Shown here: positions 22,273 through 30,760 of the stretch, piece after piece
Layout: each line of letters opens with the position of its first letter
Numbering within the stretch: the first letter of the stretch is position 1
NCBI GenBank assembly: GCA_047445235.1
Contig: JBLGEO010000050.1
Span: forward strand, 1-34,012
Source of the DNA: JBDSRX01 sp047445235
Lineage (GTDB): Bacteria; Patescibacteriota; Dojkabacteria; J137
Length of the DNA: 34,012 nt
Direction: 5' to 3'
Position numbers and translations under genes: made by a program
Notes under the pieces: generated by a model
Database searches by the model: none
What the model was told of the DNA's origin: nothing
What the model saw: the letters and a program-made list of their open reading frames with translations, nothing else

Positions 22273-22922
22273 GATTTAGCTTTCCACTTCTCTATTTCTG
22301 CGTGATTACCAGAAAGAAGAGTTTCTGGAACGGACCATTCTTCACCTTCTTCAGTCTTAAAAGTACTTGGTCTTGTGTATTGAGGATATTCTGGATTTCC
22401 TTCTGTAGTTTCGTCATTTAATGAATCTTCACTCCCTAAAACTCCAGGTAATAATCTGACTATTGAATCTAGGATAACCATAGAAGGAAGTTCGCCTCCC
22501 GAAAGAACGTAATTTCCTACACTAATTTCTGCATCTATTAAATACTTTGCAATTCTGTGGTCGAAGCCTTCATAATGCCCACAAATGATTACGACCCTTT
22601 CTACTTTGGATTTATATGACTCGGCAAGTGATTGAGTCCATGGAGTTCCCTTTGCGCTGGTAAGAATAACTTTGGTTTTAGGATTTGTTTTTGGATAGAC
22701 ACCAAGTGCTTTTAGAGAATTGTAAACCACCTCAACTTTAATAAGCATTCCTGGGTTTCCTCCAAAGGGTTTATCATCTACTGTATGGTGCTTATCTGTA
22801 GACCAGTCTCTTAGATTATGAATATTTATTTTTATTAAATCCTTAGCTTTTGCTCTCTTAATAATACTTTCTTCTAGATAAGAAAAGGCTTCTGGAAATA
22901 ATGTGAGAATATCAAATTGCAT
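22269..22922 (-). CDS. trmD: tRNA (guanine-N1-)-methyltransferase TrmD
   Basis: SPOUT methyltransferase that makes m1G37 in tRNAs with G36-G37, preventing +1 frameshifts. The N-terminus MQFDILTLFPEAF is typical. VDDKPFGGNPGM is the conserved loop. The trefoil knot includes VVIICGHYEGFDHRI and ISVGNYVLSGGELPSM. EYPQYTRP and SGNHAEIEKWK complete the signature. 217 residues is a slightly short but normal length. It is alone rather than in the usual rpsP-rimM-trmD-rplS group. The encoded tRNA-Pro(UGG) with G37 is a predicted substrate. No Shine-Dalgarno sequence is present. Confidence 0.97.
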   Translation of the reverse strand: MQFDILTLFPEAFSYLEESIIKRAKAKDLIKINIHNLRDWSTDKHHTVDDKPFGGNPGMLIKVEVVYNSLKALGVYPKTNPKTKVILTSAKGTPWTQSLAESYKSKVERVVIICGHYEGFDHRIAKYLIDAEISVGNYVLSGGELPSMVILDSIVRLLPGVLGSEDSLNDETTEGNPEYPQYTRPSTFKTEEGEEWSVPETLLSGNHAEIEKWKAKS

Positions 22923-23039
22923 TTATTTTAATTAACTAATGTATTTTAACATACTAGATCAGTAAATCTGATCCATATATTTACATTTGCTAATACCGTA
23001 GGTTTTATTTAAAATCCTGTCTATTATTAGTAAGTTTAA

Positions 23040-23528
23040 ATGCTGCCAGATCAAGAACAAGAAGTGCCAGCCGTATTTTCAGATTGGTACGATAATACAG
23101 AGATAGAAGAGCTACTCTGCATGCCTTTATATAGGAACCTATTGAATACTAACCTAACCCTAAACCTCCACTCCTATGTATCAAACAGATTTTATATTCA
23201 AGAAAGAAGGCTGCAAAAGCTTGTGATACCACAGATAGAGAGTTTTTTAATAGAGTTGACTGCACTCGAAGAAGACACTGTTACACATAGAAAGTATGCC
23301 TATTTGAAACTTTGTGTTCGTACTTTAAACACAAAAGATTCTAATAGTGATATTAGGATTGCAGAGATCAGAATCTCAGAAGGATCTGCTTATAGCTTAG
23401 AAGAGCTAGTCGAGGGAAGCATGCTAAGCCTTTACGATTTACCTCCTTTATTACTTTTTCAGGTTAAAGAAATAAACACACTTACATGTAAGGTAAGAAT
23501 TGGCCCAATAGAATCTATAGAAATTTAA
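23040..23528 (+). CDS. Hypothetical protein
   Basis: No family recognised. 162 residues, soluble. The N-terminal half is helical with VSNRFYIQERRLQKLVIPQI, and the C-terminal half is strand-rich with DIRIAEIRISEGSAYSLEEL and TCKVRIGPIESIEI. It is divergent from trmD across 117 nt, and its stop shares TTAA with the pcrA stop. Coding character is good (no rare-codon bias shift, clean start). No function can be given. Confidence 0.55.
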   Translation: MLPDQEQEVPAVFSDWYDNTEIEELLCMPLYRNLLNTNLTLNLHSYVSNRFYIQERRLQKLVIPQIESFLIELTALEEDTVTHRKYAYLKLCVRTLNTKDSNSDIRIAEIRISEGSAYSLEELVEGSMLSLYDLPPLLLFQVKEINTLTCKVRIGPIESIEI

Positions 23529-25720
23529 TCAAGTTTTTCTAACTTGGCGTACTCCATCATCAACTCTTTCTTACCGTAAACTGGACCGAAGTTTATTATT
23601 ACAATGTCTGAATCTACATATTCAACTGTTCCTTTCCCAAAGTAATCATGTTTAACTTTATCGCCAACTGATAGTTCTACAGATGGTTTGTAAGGTTTAT
23701 CGTACTCTGTTCCTGCACTCCAAGATGACTCATATCCTATTGCTTCATCGTTTTGAAGATCCAATATTGAATTATCTATATCTTCTACAAATCTAGATAA
23801 TAGATTCCTCTGAGTCTTTCCAAAATATTTTCTAGATTTTGTATACGTCATGAATAGCTTTTTCTTGGCTCTTGTAATTGCAACATATGCAAGCCTTCTC
23901 TCTTCTTCCATTTCGTGCTCATCCATCATTGAATTTGAGTGTGGGAAAAGATTCTCTTCCATTCCAACTACAAAAACATAATCGAACTCTAGACCTTTTG
24001 CTGAGTGGATAGTCATAAGTGTAACTGTTTCTCCTACAACTTCTTTATTACTAAAAGCTTCTAACAATGAAATTTCACCTAAGAAATTTTCCAAGGCTTC
24101 TTCTGGTTCTTGATCCTCAAATTTAGTTGCTAGAGAAATAAGTTCTTTTAAGTTTTCAATTCTTGCTTCTCCCTCTACTGTTCCATCATCTAGCATTTCT
24201 ATATATTTAGTTTTATCTAGAACAGAATTAATAAAATCAATAATTTTTTTCTTCTTAGATTCTTCAATTAAGGTATTTATGAGTTTTGCAAAGGACTTTA
24301 TTTTTGGATTTATTGCATCGTTATCTAAGTTCTCCAATAAATATTGCATTGTGCTTAAACCTTTTGCTTTTGCTGGTGATTCAACTTCAGTAATTCCTTT
24401 ATCTCCAATTCCTCTTCTCGGTGTATTTACTACTCGCTTAAAGGATGAATTATCTTTTGGGTTATAAATAATTCTTAAGTAGGCAAGGATATCTTTAACT
24501 TCTTTTCTTTCGTAGAATCTAACCCCTCCAACAATCTTGTAAGGAACGTTATTTTGAAGGAATGCTTCTTCTAAAGTTCTAGATTGAGCATTAGTTCTAT
24601 AGAGCACTGCAAAGTCTGAATACGTTTGATCTTTTCCCTTTCTTAATTCTTCTATCTTTTCTGTTACCCAAAGTGCTTCGTTTTCTTCATTTAAAGCTTT
24701 ATAGAGCACTATGTTCTCGCCCTCTGCATTTTCGGTCCAGAGTTTTTTATCTTTTCTTTTTTTATTTTTAGAAATTACTTGATGAGAAGCCTCCAAAATC
24801 TTCTTAGTAGAACGATAATTCTGTTCAAGTTTTATCACCTTAGCATCTGGATAGTCTTTCTCGAAGCTCAGAATATTTTTGATCGTCGCTCCTCTAAATG
24901 CGTAAATACTTTGATCATCATCACCAACACAACAAATATTTTTATAATGCTCTGCAAGCATTTTTATAATTGTATATTGTGCGTGGTTTGTATCTTGATA
25001 CTCATCTACAAGAATATATTTGAATGCTTTCTGTAAGTTTGTAAGTATATCTTTATTTTTTCTTAAAAGTTCGACTGTTAGCATTAACAAATCATCAAAA
25101 TCTAATGCATTACTATCTCTTAAAACCTTTTGGTACTCTGGATAAACTCTTGCAACAGCCTGTTGAAAGTATCCTTGTGCTGATTCTTGATATTGCTTTG
25201 GTCCAATTAATTCATTTTTTGCAGAGGAAATATATGAATGTATTGCGTATCCGTTGAACTCCTTGGATGGGACTTTGGCATTTTCCATTGCTTCTTTTAC
25301 AGCTGCTAATTGGTCTGCAGAATCGTATATTAGGAAATTTCTATTAATTCCTACATTCTCTGCATACCTTTTCAATAGCTTTAAACAAACTGAGTGAAAT
25401 GTACCCATCCATGGGAGATCTACTCTTTCAGGTTTCCCAGTAACTTCTGTCATAAGATCTGAGATTCTTTCCTTCATTTCACCAGCAGCCTTATTTGTAA
25501 AAGTCATTGCTAGAATATTTAGAGGACCAGCTAAACCAGAATCTAATATATATGCGAGACGATATGTAAGTACTCTAGTTTTACCAGAACCTGCACCTGC
25601 AAGTACAAGTAAAGGTCCTTCAGTTGTAAGGACTGCTTCTTTTTGTGGTGGGTTAAGAATGTCTAAGTTAATCATGGGAGTTCGAAATATTCTTTGAATA
25701 TTATCACGATTCGAGGACAT
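23525..25720 (-). CDS. pcrA: UvrD/PcrA-type superfamily 1 DNA helicase
   Basis: 3'-5' helicase for repair and replication restart. The Q-motif region is LNPPQKEAVLTTEG, Walker A is AGAGSGKT (41-48) and motif II is VDEYQDTN. Motif III is GDDDQSIYAFRGA, motif IV is LEQNYRS, motif V is MTIHSAKGLEFDYVFVVG and motif VI is EERRLAYVAITRAKKKL. The C-terminal Tudor-like domain VGDKVKHDYFGKGTV is typical of PcrA, which binds RNA polymerase. At 731 residues it is full length. Start 25720 overlaps the upstream gene by 17 nt. ATG 25675 (MINLDILNPPQ) matches the usual PcrA start better and is a real alternative. Confidence 0.95.
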   Translation of the reverse strand: MSSNRDNIQRIFRTPMINLDILNPPQKEAVLTTEGPLLVLAGAGSGKTRVLTYRLAYILDSGLAGPLNILAMTFTNKAAGEMKERISDLMTEVTGKPERVDLPWMGTFHSVCLKLLKRYAENVGINRNFLIYDSADQLAAVKEAMENAKVPSKEFNGYAIHSYISSAKNELIGPKQYQESAQGYFQQAVARVYPEYQKVLRDSNALDFDDLLMLTVELLRKNKDILTNLQKAFKYILVDEYQDTNHAQYTIIKMLAEHYKNICCVGDDDQSIYAFRGATIKNILSFEKDYPDAKVIKLEQNYRSTKKILEASHQVISKNKKRKDKKLWTENAEGENIVLYKALNEENEALWVTEKIEELRKGKDQTYSDFAVLYRTNAQSRTLEEAFLQNNVPYKIVGGVRFYERKEVKDILAYLRIIYNPKDNSSFKRVVNTPRRGIGDKGITEVESPAKAKGLSTMQYLLENLDNDAINPKIKSFAKLINTLIEESKKKKIIDFINSVLDKTKYIEMLDDGTVEGEARIENLKELISLATKFEDQEPEEALENFLGEISLLEAFSNKEVVGETVTLMTIHSAKGLEFDYVFVVGMEENLFPHSNSMMDEHEMEEERRLAYVAITRAKKKLFMTYTKSRKYFGKTQRNLLSRFVEDIDNSILDLQNDEAIGYESSWSAGTEYDKPYKPSVELSVGDKVKHDYFGKGTVEYVDSDIVIINFGPVYGKKELMMEYAKLEKLD

Positions 25721-26423
25721 TTGCTTTTATAAGTTCTGCTAGCCTGAAGTCTAGAATTTCGAAGGAAGTTCTTTTATTTATTTGTCTAATTGAGCTGAAT
25801 ACTTCTACAAGAACTTTTATATTGAAAAATAGTTCTGATAACCTACAATCAAAATGACTTAGTAAATCGTAAAACCACTTAATATCTTTTGTTAAGTTTT
25901 TTACTATTTTACAGATTCTGGTTTTAATTAGCTGTGTGTATTGATAGTCCTCCTCCCCTCTACCATAACTTTCTAGAAGTATTATTAAAAGGGAAAGTTT
26001 TAAAACCTGTTGTAAATTATTCTTTCCTCCATCACGAATTCTTTCTTTAGACCATTCTGCAAAAGGTTTGCCAAATAGATCTTCAAAAATAAATGGGAAT
26101 TTATAAGTTCTCAAAGTTAAATAAAGTATGTCAGAGAGCTCTCTTAAAGAAGCTTGCATATTCAAATCCTCAAGTGCTTCGTTTGGAGTATCTATATCTC
26201 GAAAATGATTAATATTTTCGGTAATAAACTTTTGTACTTCATCAAATTCAACCTTGGGTTTTTCCATAGAAAACTTACCGAATCTTCTATCCTTTTCTAG
26301 GAACTTTGGTTCTCTTGGAATAGCATCATCTTGCATTTCTGCAAGAACTTGATTAGCTCTTCTGAAAGCAAGTAGTCTATTGTTTTTTACTCGATCTAAA
26401 TCGGGCGTGAATACTTTATCCAT
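25704..26423 (-). CDS. Hypothetical protein cotranscribed with pcrA
   Basis: No family recognised. 239 residues, soluble and largely helical: a basic N-terminus (RVKNNRLLAFRRANQVL), a Lys/Glu-rich stretch, then LRELSDILYLTLRTYKFPF, LKLSLLIILLESYGRGEED and FNIKVLVEVFSSIRQINKR. The last part may be a helical bundle. Its end overlaps the start of the helicase gene by 17 nt, so the two are translationally coupled. The partnership with pcrA is inference from position. Confidence 0.6.
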   Translation of the reverse strand: MDKVFTPDLDRVKNNRLLAFRRANQVLAEMQDDAIPREPKFLEKDRRFGKFSMEKPKVEFDEVQKFITENINHFRDIDTPNEALEDLNMQASLRELSDILYLTLRTYKFPFIFEDLFGKPFAEWSKERIRDGGKNNLQQVLKLSLLIILLESYGRGEEDYQYTQLIKTRICKIVKNLTKDIKWFYDLLSHFDCRLSELFFNIKVLVEVFSSIRQINKRTSFEILDFRLAELIKANVLES

Positions 26424-26553
26424 CGTTATAATTTGAAAGTTTCTGTAAGAATATTTACAGATATTAGGGGTATACTTATATGATATAGTAAATCAGAGCT
26501 GAAAGCAAATTATCCTGAATAGGCTTACTAATTTATAAATAACGAACGTTTGA

Positions 26554-26559
26554 TATAAT
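26554..26559 (+). promoter_or_regulatory. -10 box of the transglutaminase-like gene, leaderless configuration
   Basis: TATAAT is followed by TAAACA and then the ATG at 26566, leaving no room for a leader. Confidence 0.6.
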
Positions 26560-26565
26560 TAAACA

Positions 26566-28326
26566 ATGAAAAAGATAGCAACTTTAAGCCTACTATTTAT
26601 CGTATGTCTTTCACCATTATTTACTAAGGTTGTTCATGCAGCTTCACTAAAGAGAACTTTCTCTAGGGACTACACGATTGTAGATGATTATGTGCAAGTT
26701 AAAGAATCGAAACATCTTCAATTTGTTGAAGAAGGTTTAAAGATTCCTTCTGGTTCCCAAGAAGAATTTACGATCTTTAACCCGATTGATGTTGACCCAG
26801 ATAAAGCTACTAAGCTGCAAAGGACAAAAGATTCTATAACACTAACAGATAGTGATGGGAGAACATTAGATTACCAAGCGGAAGACACTAGCAGTGGAAA
26901 TCTAACAATCAAATTTAATTTTCCTAGAGATATAACTTTTTTTAATCCATATTCTGTAACTCTAGAATACAAATCTTTTGGACTGCTTATTAAGAGTGGA
27001 AATATTAGGGATGTTTACGTACCTGCTTTTTCTAAAGATTACATATTTAGTGATGATCAGTTTGAAGAAGATGTTGATACAAGAGTCATTATTCCAAAGT
27101 CACTTGGAAATATAAATTTTGTTTTACCAGAATCTACTCAAACGGAATCCGATGGTAATTATATTATCAATTTAAAGAAAGAAGATTTAGTTGGACAGAC
27201 TGCCTGGATTCAAGTAGGTACTAAACAATTTTATTCATTCTCTTTAAAGCAAGCCTATACTAAATCTTCACCGATTGGGTTTACTCAAAATACTTACAAA
27301 ATATTAATTCCAAGAGATGCTAATGCTGGCGTTATTACACAAAAAGTCTATTTTTCTAAAATAACGCCAACTCCTTACTCTGTTCAACAGGATGATTTGG
27401 GAAATATGTTTGCAGAGTTTCGAGTTCCCTCTAATGAATCTGGAGAGATAGTTATAGAAGGCTATGCTGAGTTAAATCAGGATAACTCCATAGGTTTTAA
27501 AGACTCAGGAAAACTTTCAGATATCGATCCGCAAATTATTAAAGATAATACTGCTCCCGCACAGTATTGGGAATCTGATAGTCCAGAAATTAAAGCAGCA
27601 GTTGCAGATCTTTTTAAAGGTAAGGATATTAATTCAATGAGTGTTTACGAAATCTCACAGGCTATATATACATTTGTCACCGATAAAATTGATTACAGCA
27701 ATGTTAAAAGATTCGGTATTAATGAAAGACAAGGTGCACTTGCAACATTAAAAGGCGGTGCTGCTGTTTGTATGGAATATTCAGATTTATACATTGCATT
27801 AATGAGAGCAGCTGGAGTGCCAGCAAGGGCAGCATTTGGTTTCGGCTACTCTGCCTTAGATAGTGCACAAGCTGGTTCGGATACTATAAATCATCAATGG
27901 GCAGAAGTTTACATTCCATCTATAAAAAGCTGGGTTGGAGTAGATACAACCTGGGGTGAAAATGGAAACATATTAATTGGTGGGGATTTAAACCACTTCT
28001 ATACTCATGTAGCAAACAAGTCCCCAAATACTCCAAGTACTACCGAAGTAAGACTTCTTGGAGGTTCTGTTGATATTCCCGAAAGAAAGGCAAATGTTGC
28101 AGCAATTACTTCAATTCCAACAACAGGTTTATCTACAGAAGATGAGCTTATTGCAAAGTACCCAAAACAAAATGAATTTGATATCAATGAAATTCCAGAA
28201 ACTACATCAACAATATTAAAAGTAATTCTCGCTCTACTCATTACATTTATTATTGTTGCACCTTTTTTAATAAGGAGAAAAAACAAGGTCAAATCTACTA
28301 TTAAGGAAATCGACAAGGTATACTAG
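26566..28326 (+). CDS. Exported transglutaminase-like protein with C-terminal membrane anchor
   Basis: Cysteine-protease-fold transglutaminase-like domain on a secreted stem. The signal peptide is residues 1-25 (cut likely after VVHA). The N-terminal half (30-320) is beta-rich and probably consists of Ig-like modules. The transglutaminase core covers about 355-480, with C402 (GAAVCMEYSDLY), H443 (INHQWAEVYI) and D460 (WVGVDTTWGE). A hydrophobic helix (about 551-569) and a basic tail (RRKNKVKS) anchor the C-terminus. IPTTG at 517-521 resembles a sortase motif but is 30 residues from the helix. Such proteins may cross-link or cleave surface proteins or peptidoglycan. The next gene starts 4 nt later. 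Confidence 0.88.
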   Translation: MKKIATLSLLFIVCLSPLFTKVVHAASLKRTFSRDYTIVDDYVQVKESKHLQFVEEGLKIPSGSQEEFTIFNPIDVDPDKATKLQRTKDSITLTDSDGRTLDYQAEDTSSGNLTIKFNFPRDITFFNPYSVTLEYKSFGLLIKSGNIRDVYVPAFSKDYIFSDDQFEEDVDTRVIIPKSLGNINFVLPESTQTESDGNYIINLKKEDLVGQTAWIQVGTKQFYSFSLKQAYTKSSPIGFTQNTYKILIPRDANAGVITQKVYFSKITPTPYSVQQDDLGNMFAEFRVPSNESGEIVIEGYAELNQDNSIGFKDSGKLSDIDPQIIKDNTAPAQYWESDSPEIKAAVADLFKGKDINSMSVYEISQAIYTFVTDKIDYSNVKRFGINERQGALATLKGGAAVCMEYSDLYIALMRAAGVPARAAFGFGYSALDSAQAGSDTINHQWAEVYIPSIKSWVGVDTTWGENGNILIGGDLNHFYTHVANKSPNTPSTTEVRLLGGSVDIPERKANVAAITSIPTTGLSTEDELIAKYPKQNEFDINEIPETTSTILKVILALLITFIIVAPFLIRRKNKVKSTIKEIDKVY

Positions 28327-28330
28327 AATT

Positions 28331-28984
28331 ATGAAGACTTTTTTACACACAGAAATAAACACAGATCCAAATAATGTTTTTACAAAACTTTATGTTTGGA
28401 AAGCTCCAGAAAGATATTGGGTACCAAGAGATAGAGCTTGGTTTACTATCTATACAATATTTTTTCTACTAATAATTTTAATAGGAGTTTTAATAAAAGA
28501 ATTTGTATTTATACTTGCTGTTCTTGCTTTTGCATTTCTTTGGTTTATAAACGCAATTATCCCTCCACAAATTACTGAGCATACTATAACTACGATTGGA
28601 ATGAGGGTCTTTGGAAAACTATACAGATGGAAAGATATTAAACATTTTTGGTTTTCCGAAAAAGATGGTGTCGTGTTTCTTAATTTAGATTTTCAAGAAG
28701 ATGAGAAGAAAACTTTGACAAAAAGACTTTCTTTAATTCTTAATGATAAAAGCCAAGATAAAGATATTTTTGCAATACTAATAAAATTTATTGATTTTGG
28801 TGAGAAAGAAGAAATTTCTTATAGTTTTTTTACAAGATTCACGAATGGTGAATACTATGAGATAGAAAGATATCTTCCAGAAAAAGAGATTGATATTATG
28901 CATGAAGAAAAAGGTATTGTGAAGAAAGAAAAGAAGGTAAGTATTCTAAAAAAGCTTCCAGGTTTCAAAGCTCATTCTAAATGA
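28331..28984 (+). CDS. Membrane protein with a PH-like cytoplasmic region
   Basis: Named family not certain. Two close membrane helices (about 37-56 and 58-76) are followed by TEHTITTIGMRVFGKLYRWK, DIKHFWFSEKDGVVFLNL and a Lys-rich C-terminus. This resembles bacterial PH-like membrane proteins, in which a hydrophobic hairpin precedes a barrel. It starts 4 nt after the transglutaminase-like gene and should be in the same transcript, so it may assist or localise that protein. The TGA is immediately followed by the -10 box of tRNA-Ser. Confidence 0.6.
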   Translation: MKTFLHTEINTDPNNVFTKLYVWKAPERYWVPRDRAWFTIYTIFFLLIILIGVLIKEFVFILAVLAFAFLWFINAIIPPQITEHTITTIGMRVFGKLYRWKDIKHFWFSEKDGVVFLNLDFQEDEKKTLTKRLSLILNDKSQDKDIFAILIKFIDFGEKEEISYSFFTRFTNGEYYEIERYLPEKEIDIMHEEKGIVKKEKKVSILKKLPGFKAHSK

Positions 28985-28990
28985 TATAAT
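28985..28990 (+). promoter_or_regulatory. -10 box of tRNA-Ser
   Basis: TATAAT begins on the base after the stop codon of the upstream gene, 14 nt before the tRNA. Confidence 0.55.
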
Positions 28991-29004
28991 CCCATTTGAT
29001 TTAT

Positions 29005-29089
29005 GGAGAGGTGCCAGAGCGGTCGAATGGGCTCGTCTCGAAAACGAGTATTGCGCAAGTGATCGTAGGTTCGAATCCTATCCTCTCCG
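29005..29089 (+). tRNA. tRNA-Ser (anticodon CGA)
   Basis: Class II tRNA of 85 nt. Acceptor arms GGAGAGG / CCTCTCC with discriminator G. The anticodon stem CTCGT / ACGAG has loop CTCGAAA (anticodon CGA, reading UCG). A long variable arm of about 16 nt follows, then T-arm TAGG / CCTA around TTCGAAT. The 3' CCA is not encoded. The last 12 bases are also coding sequence of the convergent 2H phosphoesterase gene. Confidence 0.95.
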
Positions 29090-29653
29090 TTCAAATAAAT
29101 CAATACTCCACAATACTTTCCCTCCTTTTCCTTTTTTAAGCCCAATAGTCTTTATTTCAAAACTTTTAGGAGCATTAGCTTCAATGAATCTCATTGCATT
29201 GTCAGCGGAATCTAATCTTCCATAATTGCAAAGATTTAAATGATCTGCGATCCCACCTACTTCGTCTATATAATCTTGTGTATTGGAAATATTTTTAGTA
29301 ATTAAATAACCATCTAATTTTTTTGATAAGGTTTTTAAACTCTCATTATTTATATATAGCGCAATCCATGCATAACCTTCAGTATATTTCTCGTTTGACC
29401 CCCTATTCTCATTAGTTACATGATCATACTCAATTGAAAACGATTCTTGATCTTTGAGAAAGTTTTTCAAATCAGATTTAACACTTAAAATATCCTCATC
29501 CTCTAAATTTGTTTGGGCCAAAGTTATATGTACATCCGACGTAGGAAGATCGTTTGAATATCTAAATCCATTGAAATATAAGTATTCTCTTATTTCATTT
29601 AACTTCTTAAGTGAATTAGCTTCAGGTAATGCGACAAGAAAGTATTTATCCAT
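29078..29653 (-). CDS. 2H phosphoesterase (2'-5' RNA ligase/cyclic phosphodiesterase superfamily)
   Basis: The first 2H motif is VHITLAQ (H-x-T). The second appears as DHLNLCNYGR, where H-x-T/S has become H-L-N, so catalysis may be weakened. Family members open 2',3'-cyclic or 2'-5' phosphodiesters in RNA. The chosen start is ATG 29653 (MDKYFLVALPE, 191 residues), the usual form of the first strand. The longer start at 29686 would run into the DUF389 gene. It begins 1 nt after the TAA of the upstream gene, so the two form an operon. The last three codons lie inside tRNA-Ser on the other strand. Confidence 0.75.
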   Translation of the reverse strand: MDKYFLVALPEANSLKKLNEIREYLYFNGFRYSNDLPTSDVHITLAQTNLEDEDILSVKSDLKNFLKDQESFSIEYDHVTNENRGSNEKYTEGYAWIALYINNESLKTLSKKLDGYLITKNISNTQDYIDEVGGIADHLNLCNYGRLDSADNAMRFIEANAPKSFEIKTIGLKKGKGGKVLWSIDLFERRG

Positions 29654-29654
29654 T

Positions 29655-30275
29655 TTATTTTCTTGCCCACCAATTGAGAAATGCAAACATCACAATTGAT
29701 CCCAAGTAAATTCCCAAAATATTAAGCGCAACAATTACAAGCGAATCTAAAGATAATTGAAGGTTATTATTTACAACTCCAATACCGACCATAACCATTG
29801 GTGGTATTAATGCAACAGCGATCGCAACTCCAGCGATCGCTTCGCTAATATCCGGCCAGAAGTATGCAAATGTTCCAGCTAAACCAGAAATAAAAGCTAC
29901 CATAAAATAATCTAAAGGTAATGTGCTTAATCTTGTTGTAATCTCAGACTGAGAATTTGTATGAAAGACCATATTGAATACTAACGAAACACCTATAGCA
30001 AGTAGGATCGCTACCGTAAGAGTTGATAAAGATTCAATAAATGAATTTAAGTCTTTTCTTACTGTAGATGTTGCAAGCCCAAGGACTGAATGCAGTAAAG
30101 GAGATAGTACCATTGCACCTATTATTACTGTTGGGCTGTTCATTTTGAAACCTAAAGCACTTATTGCAGAAGCGAATATTATTAATAGAACAAAAGAAAG
30201 GTCTAACTTGGACTTATGAGTTATCTTTTCGTATGATACTTTCATTTCGGATTGCGATAACTCCACTGCTTTCAT
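29655..30275 (-). CDS. DUF389 family membrane protein
   Basis: Hydrophobic protein with about five membrane helices. DUF389 signatures are visible: FKMNSPTVIIGAMVLSPLLH and the later AIAGVAIAVALIPPMVMVGI. The short version here (206 residues) covers the core TM region without the N-terminal soluble domain that some members have. Function is not established; transport or stress roles have been suggested for the family. It is followed immediately by the 2H phosphoesterase gene. The promoter (TATAAT at 30291-30296) is 15 nt upstream. Confidence 0.85.
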   Translation of the reverse strand: MKAVELSQSEMKVSYEKITHKSKLDLSFVLLIIFASAISALGFKMNSPTVIIGAMVLSPLLHSVLGLATSTVRKDLNSFIESLSTLTVAILLAIGVSLVFNMVFHTNSQSEITTRLSTLPLDYFMVAFISGLAGTFAYFWPDISEAIAGVAIAVALIPPMVMVGIGVVNNNLQLSLDSLVIVALNILGIYLGSIVMFAFLNWWARK

Positions 30276-30290
30276 ATTAGGCTAAAAATA

Positions 30291-30296
30291 ATTATA
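30291..30296 (-). promoter_or_regulatory. -10 box of the DUF389 operon
   Basis: TATAAT on the minus strand, 15 nt before the ATG at 30275; the leader would be only about 8 nt. Confidence 0.5.
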
Positions 30297-30313
30297 ATTA
30301 AGTATATTTTTAA

Positions 30314-30319
30314 TAATAT
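30314..30319 (+). promoter_or_regulatory. -10 box of the AHSA1 operon, leaderless configuration
   Basis: TAATAT followed by 6 nt and the ATG at 30326. It is divergent from the DUF389 promoter, with the two -10 boxes 17 nt apart. Confidence 0.4.
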
Positions 30320-30325
30320 AGAATT

Positions 30326-30760
30326 ATGGAGCAAAAATATACCGCGAATGTATCTATCGTAATTAACGCAACGTCTGCAAAGATCTGGGAAGCACTTACA
30401 AAGCCTGAGGTGGTAAAGCAATATATGTTTGGAACAGACATGGAAGCAGATTGGAAAGTTGGCGGACAAATAAAATACAAAGGAGTTTGGGAGGGAAAGC
30501 CTTACGAAGATAAAGGTACCGTTTTAGAAATTCAGCCAGAGAAACTTTTAATTTCAAGCTACTTCTCTCCTCTATCTGGTATGGAAGACAAGCCCGAGAA
30601 TTACTCGATTATAAAATATGAAATTACCCCTGAGGCTGTTGGAAGTAAATTAACACTTACACAAACAAACTTAGATAAAGAAGAAACTGCTAAATATATG
30701 GAAGGAAACTGGCAAAAGGTATTGGATTCTATGAAGAAGATTTTAGAAACAACTGTATGA
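30326..30760 (+). CDS. AHSA1/SRPBCC-domain protein
   Basis: START-like (SRPBCC) fold with the AHSA1 pattern. An N-terminal strand ANVSIVINATSAKIWEALTK is followed by VKQYMFGTDMEADWKVGGQI and KYKGVWEGKPYEDKGTVLEI. The C-terminal helix is GNWQKVLDSMKKILE. 144 residues is typical. These proteins bind hydrophobic ligands in a central cavity; the role here is unknown. The stop overlaps the next start as ATGA, so it is the first gene of a three-gene coupled operon. Confidence 0.88.
   Translation: MEQKYTANVSIVINATSAKIWEALTKPEVVKQYMFGTDMEADWKVGGQIKYKGVWEGKPYEDKGTVLEIQPEKLLISSYFSPLSGMEDKPENYSIIKYEITPEAVGSKLTLTQTNLDKEETAKYMEGNWQKVLDSMKKILETTV

Noticed and set aside
27985..28326. LPxTG-type sorting signal (IPTTG, 517-521) in the transglutaminase-like protein
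   Set aside because: Sorting signals place the motif just before the hydrophobic helix; here about 30 residues intervene.
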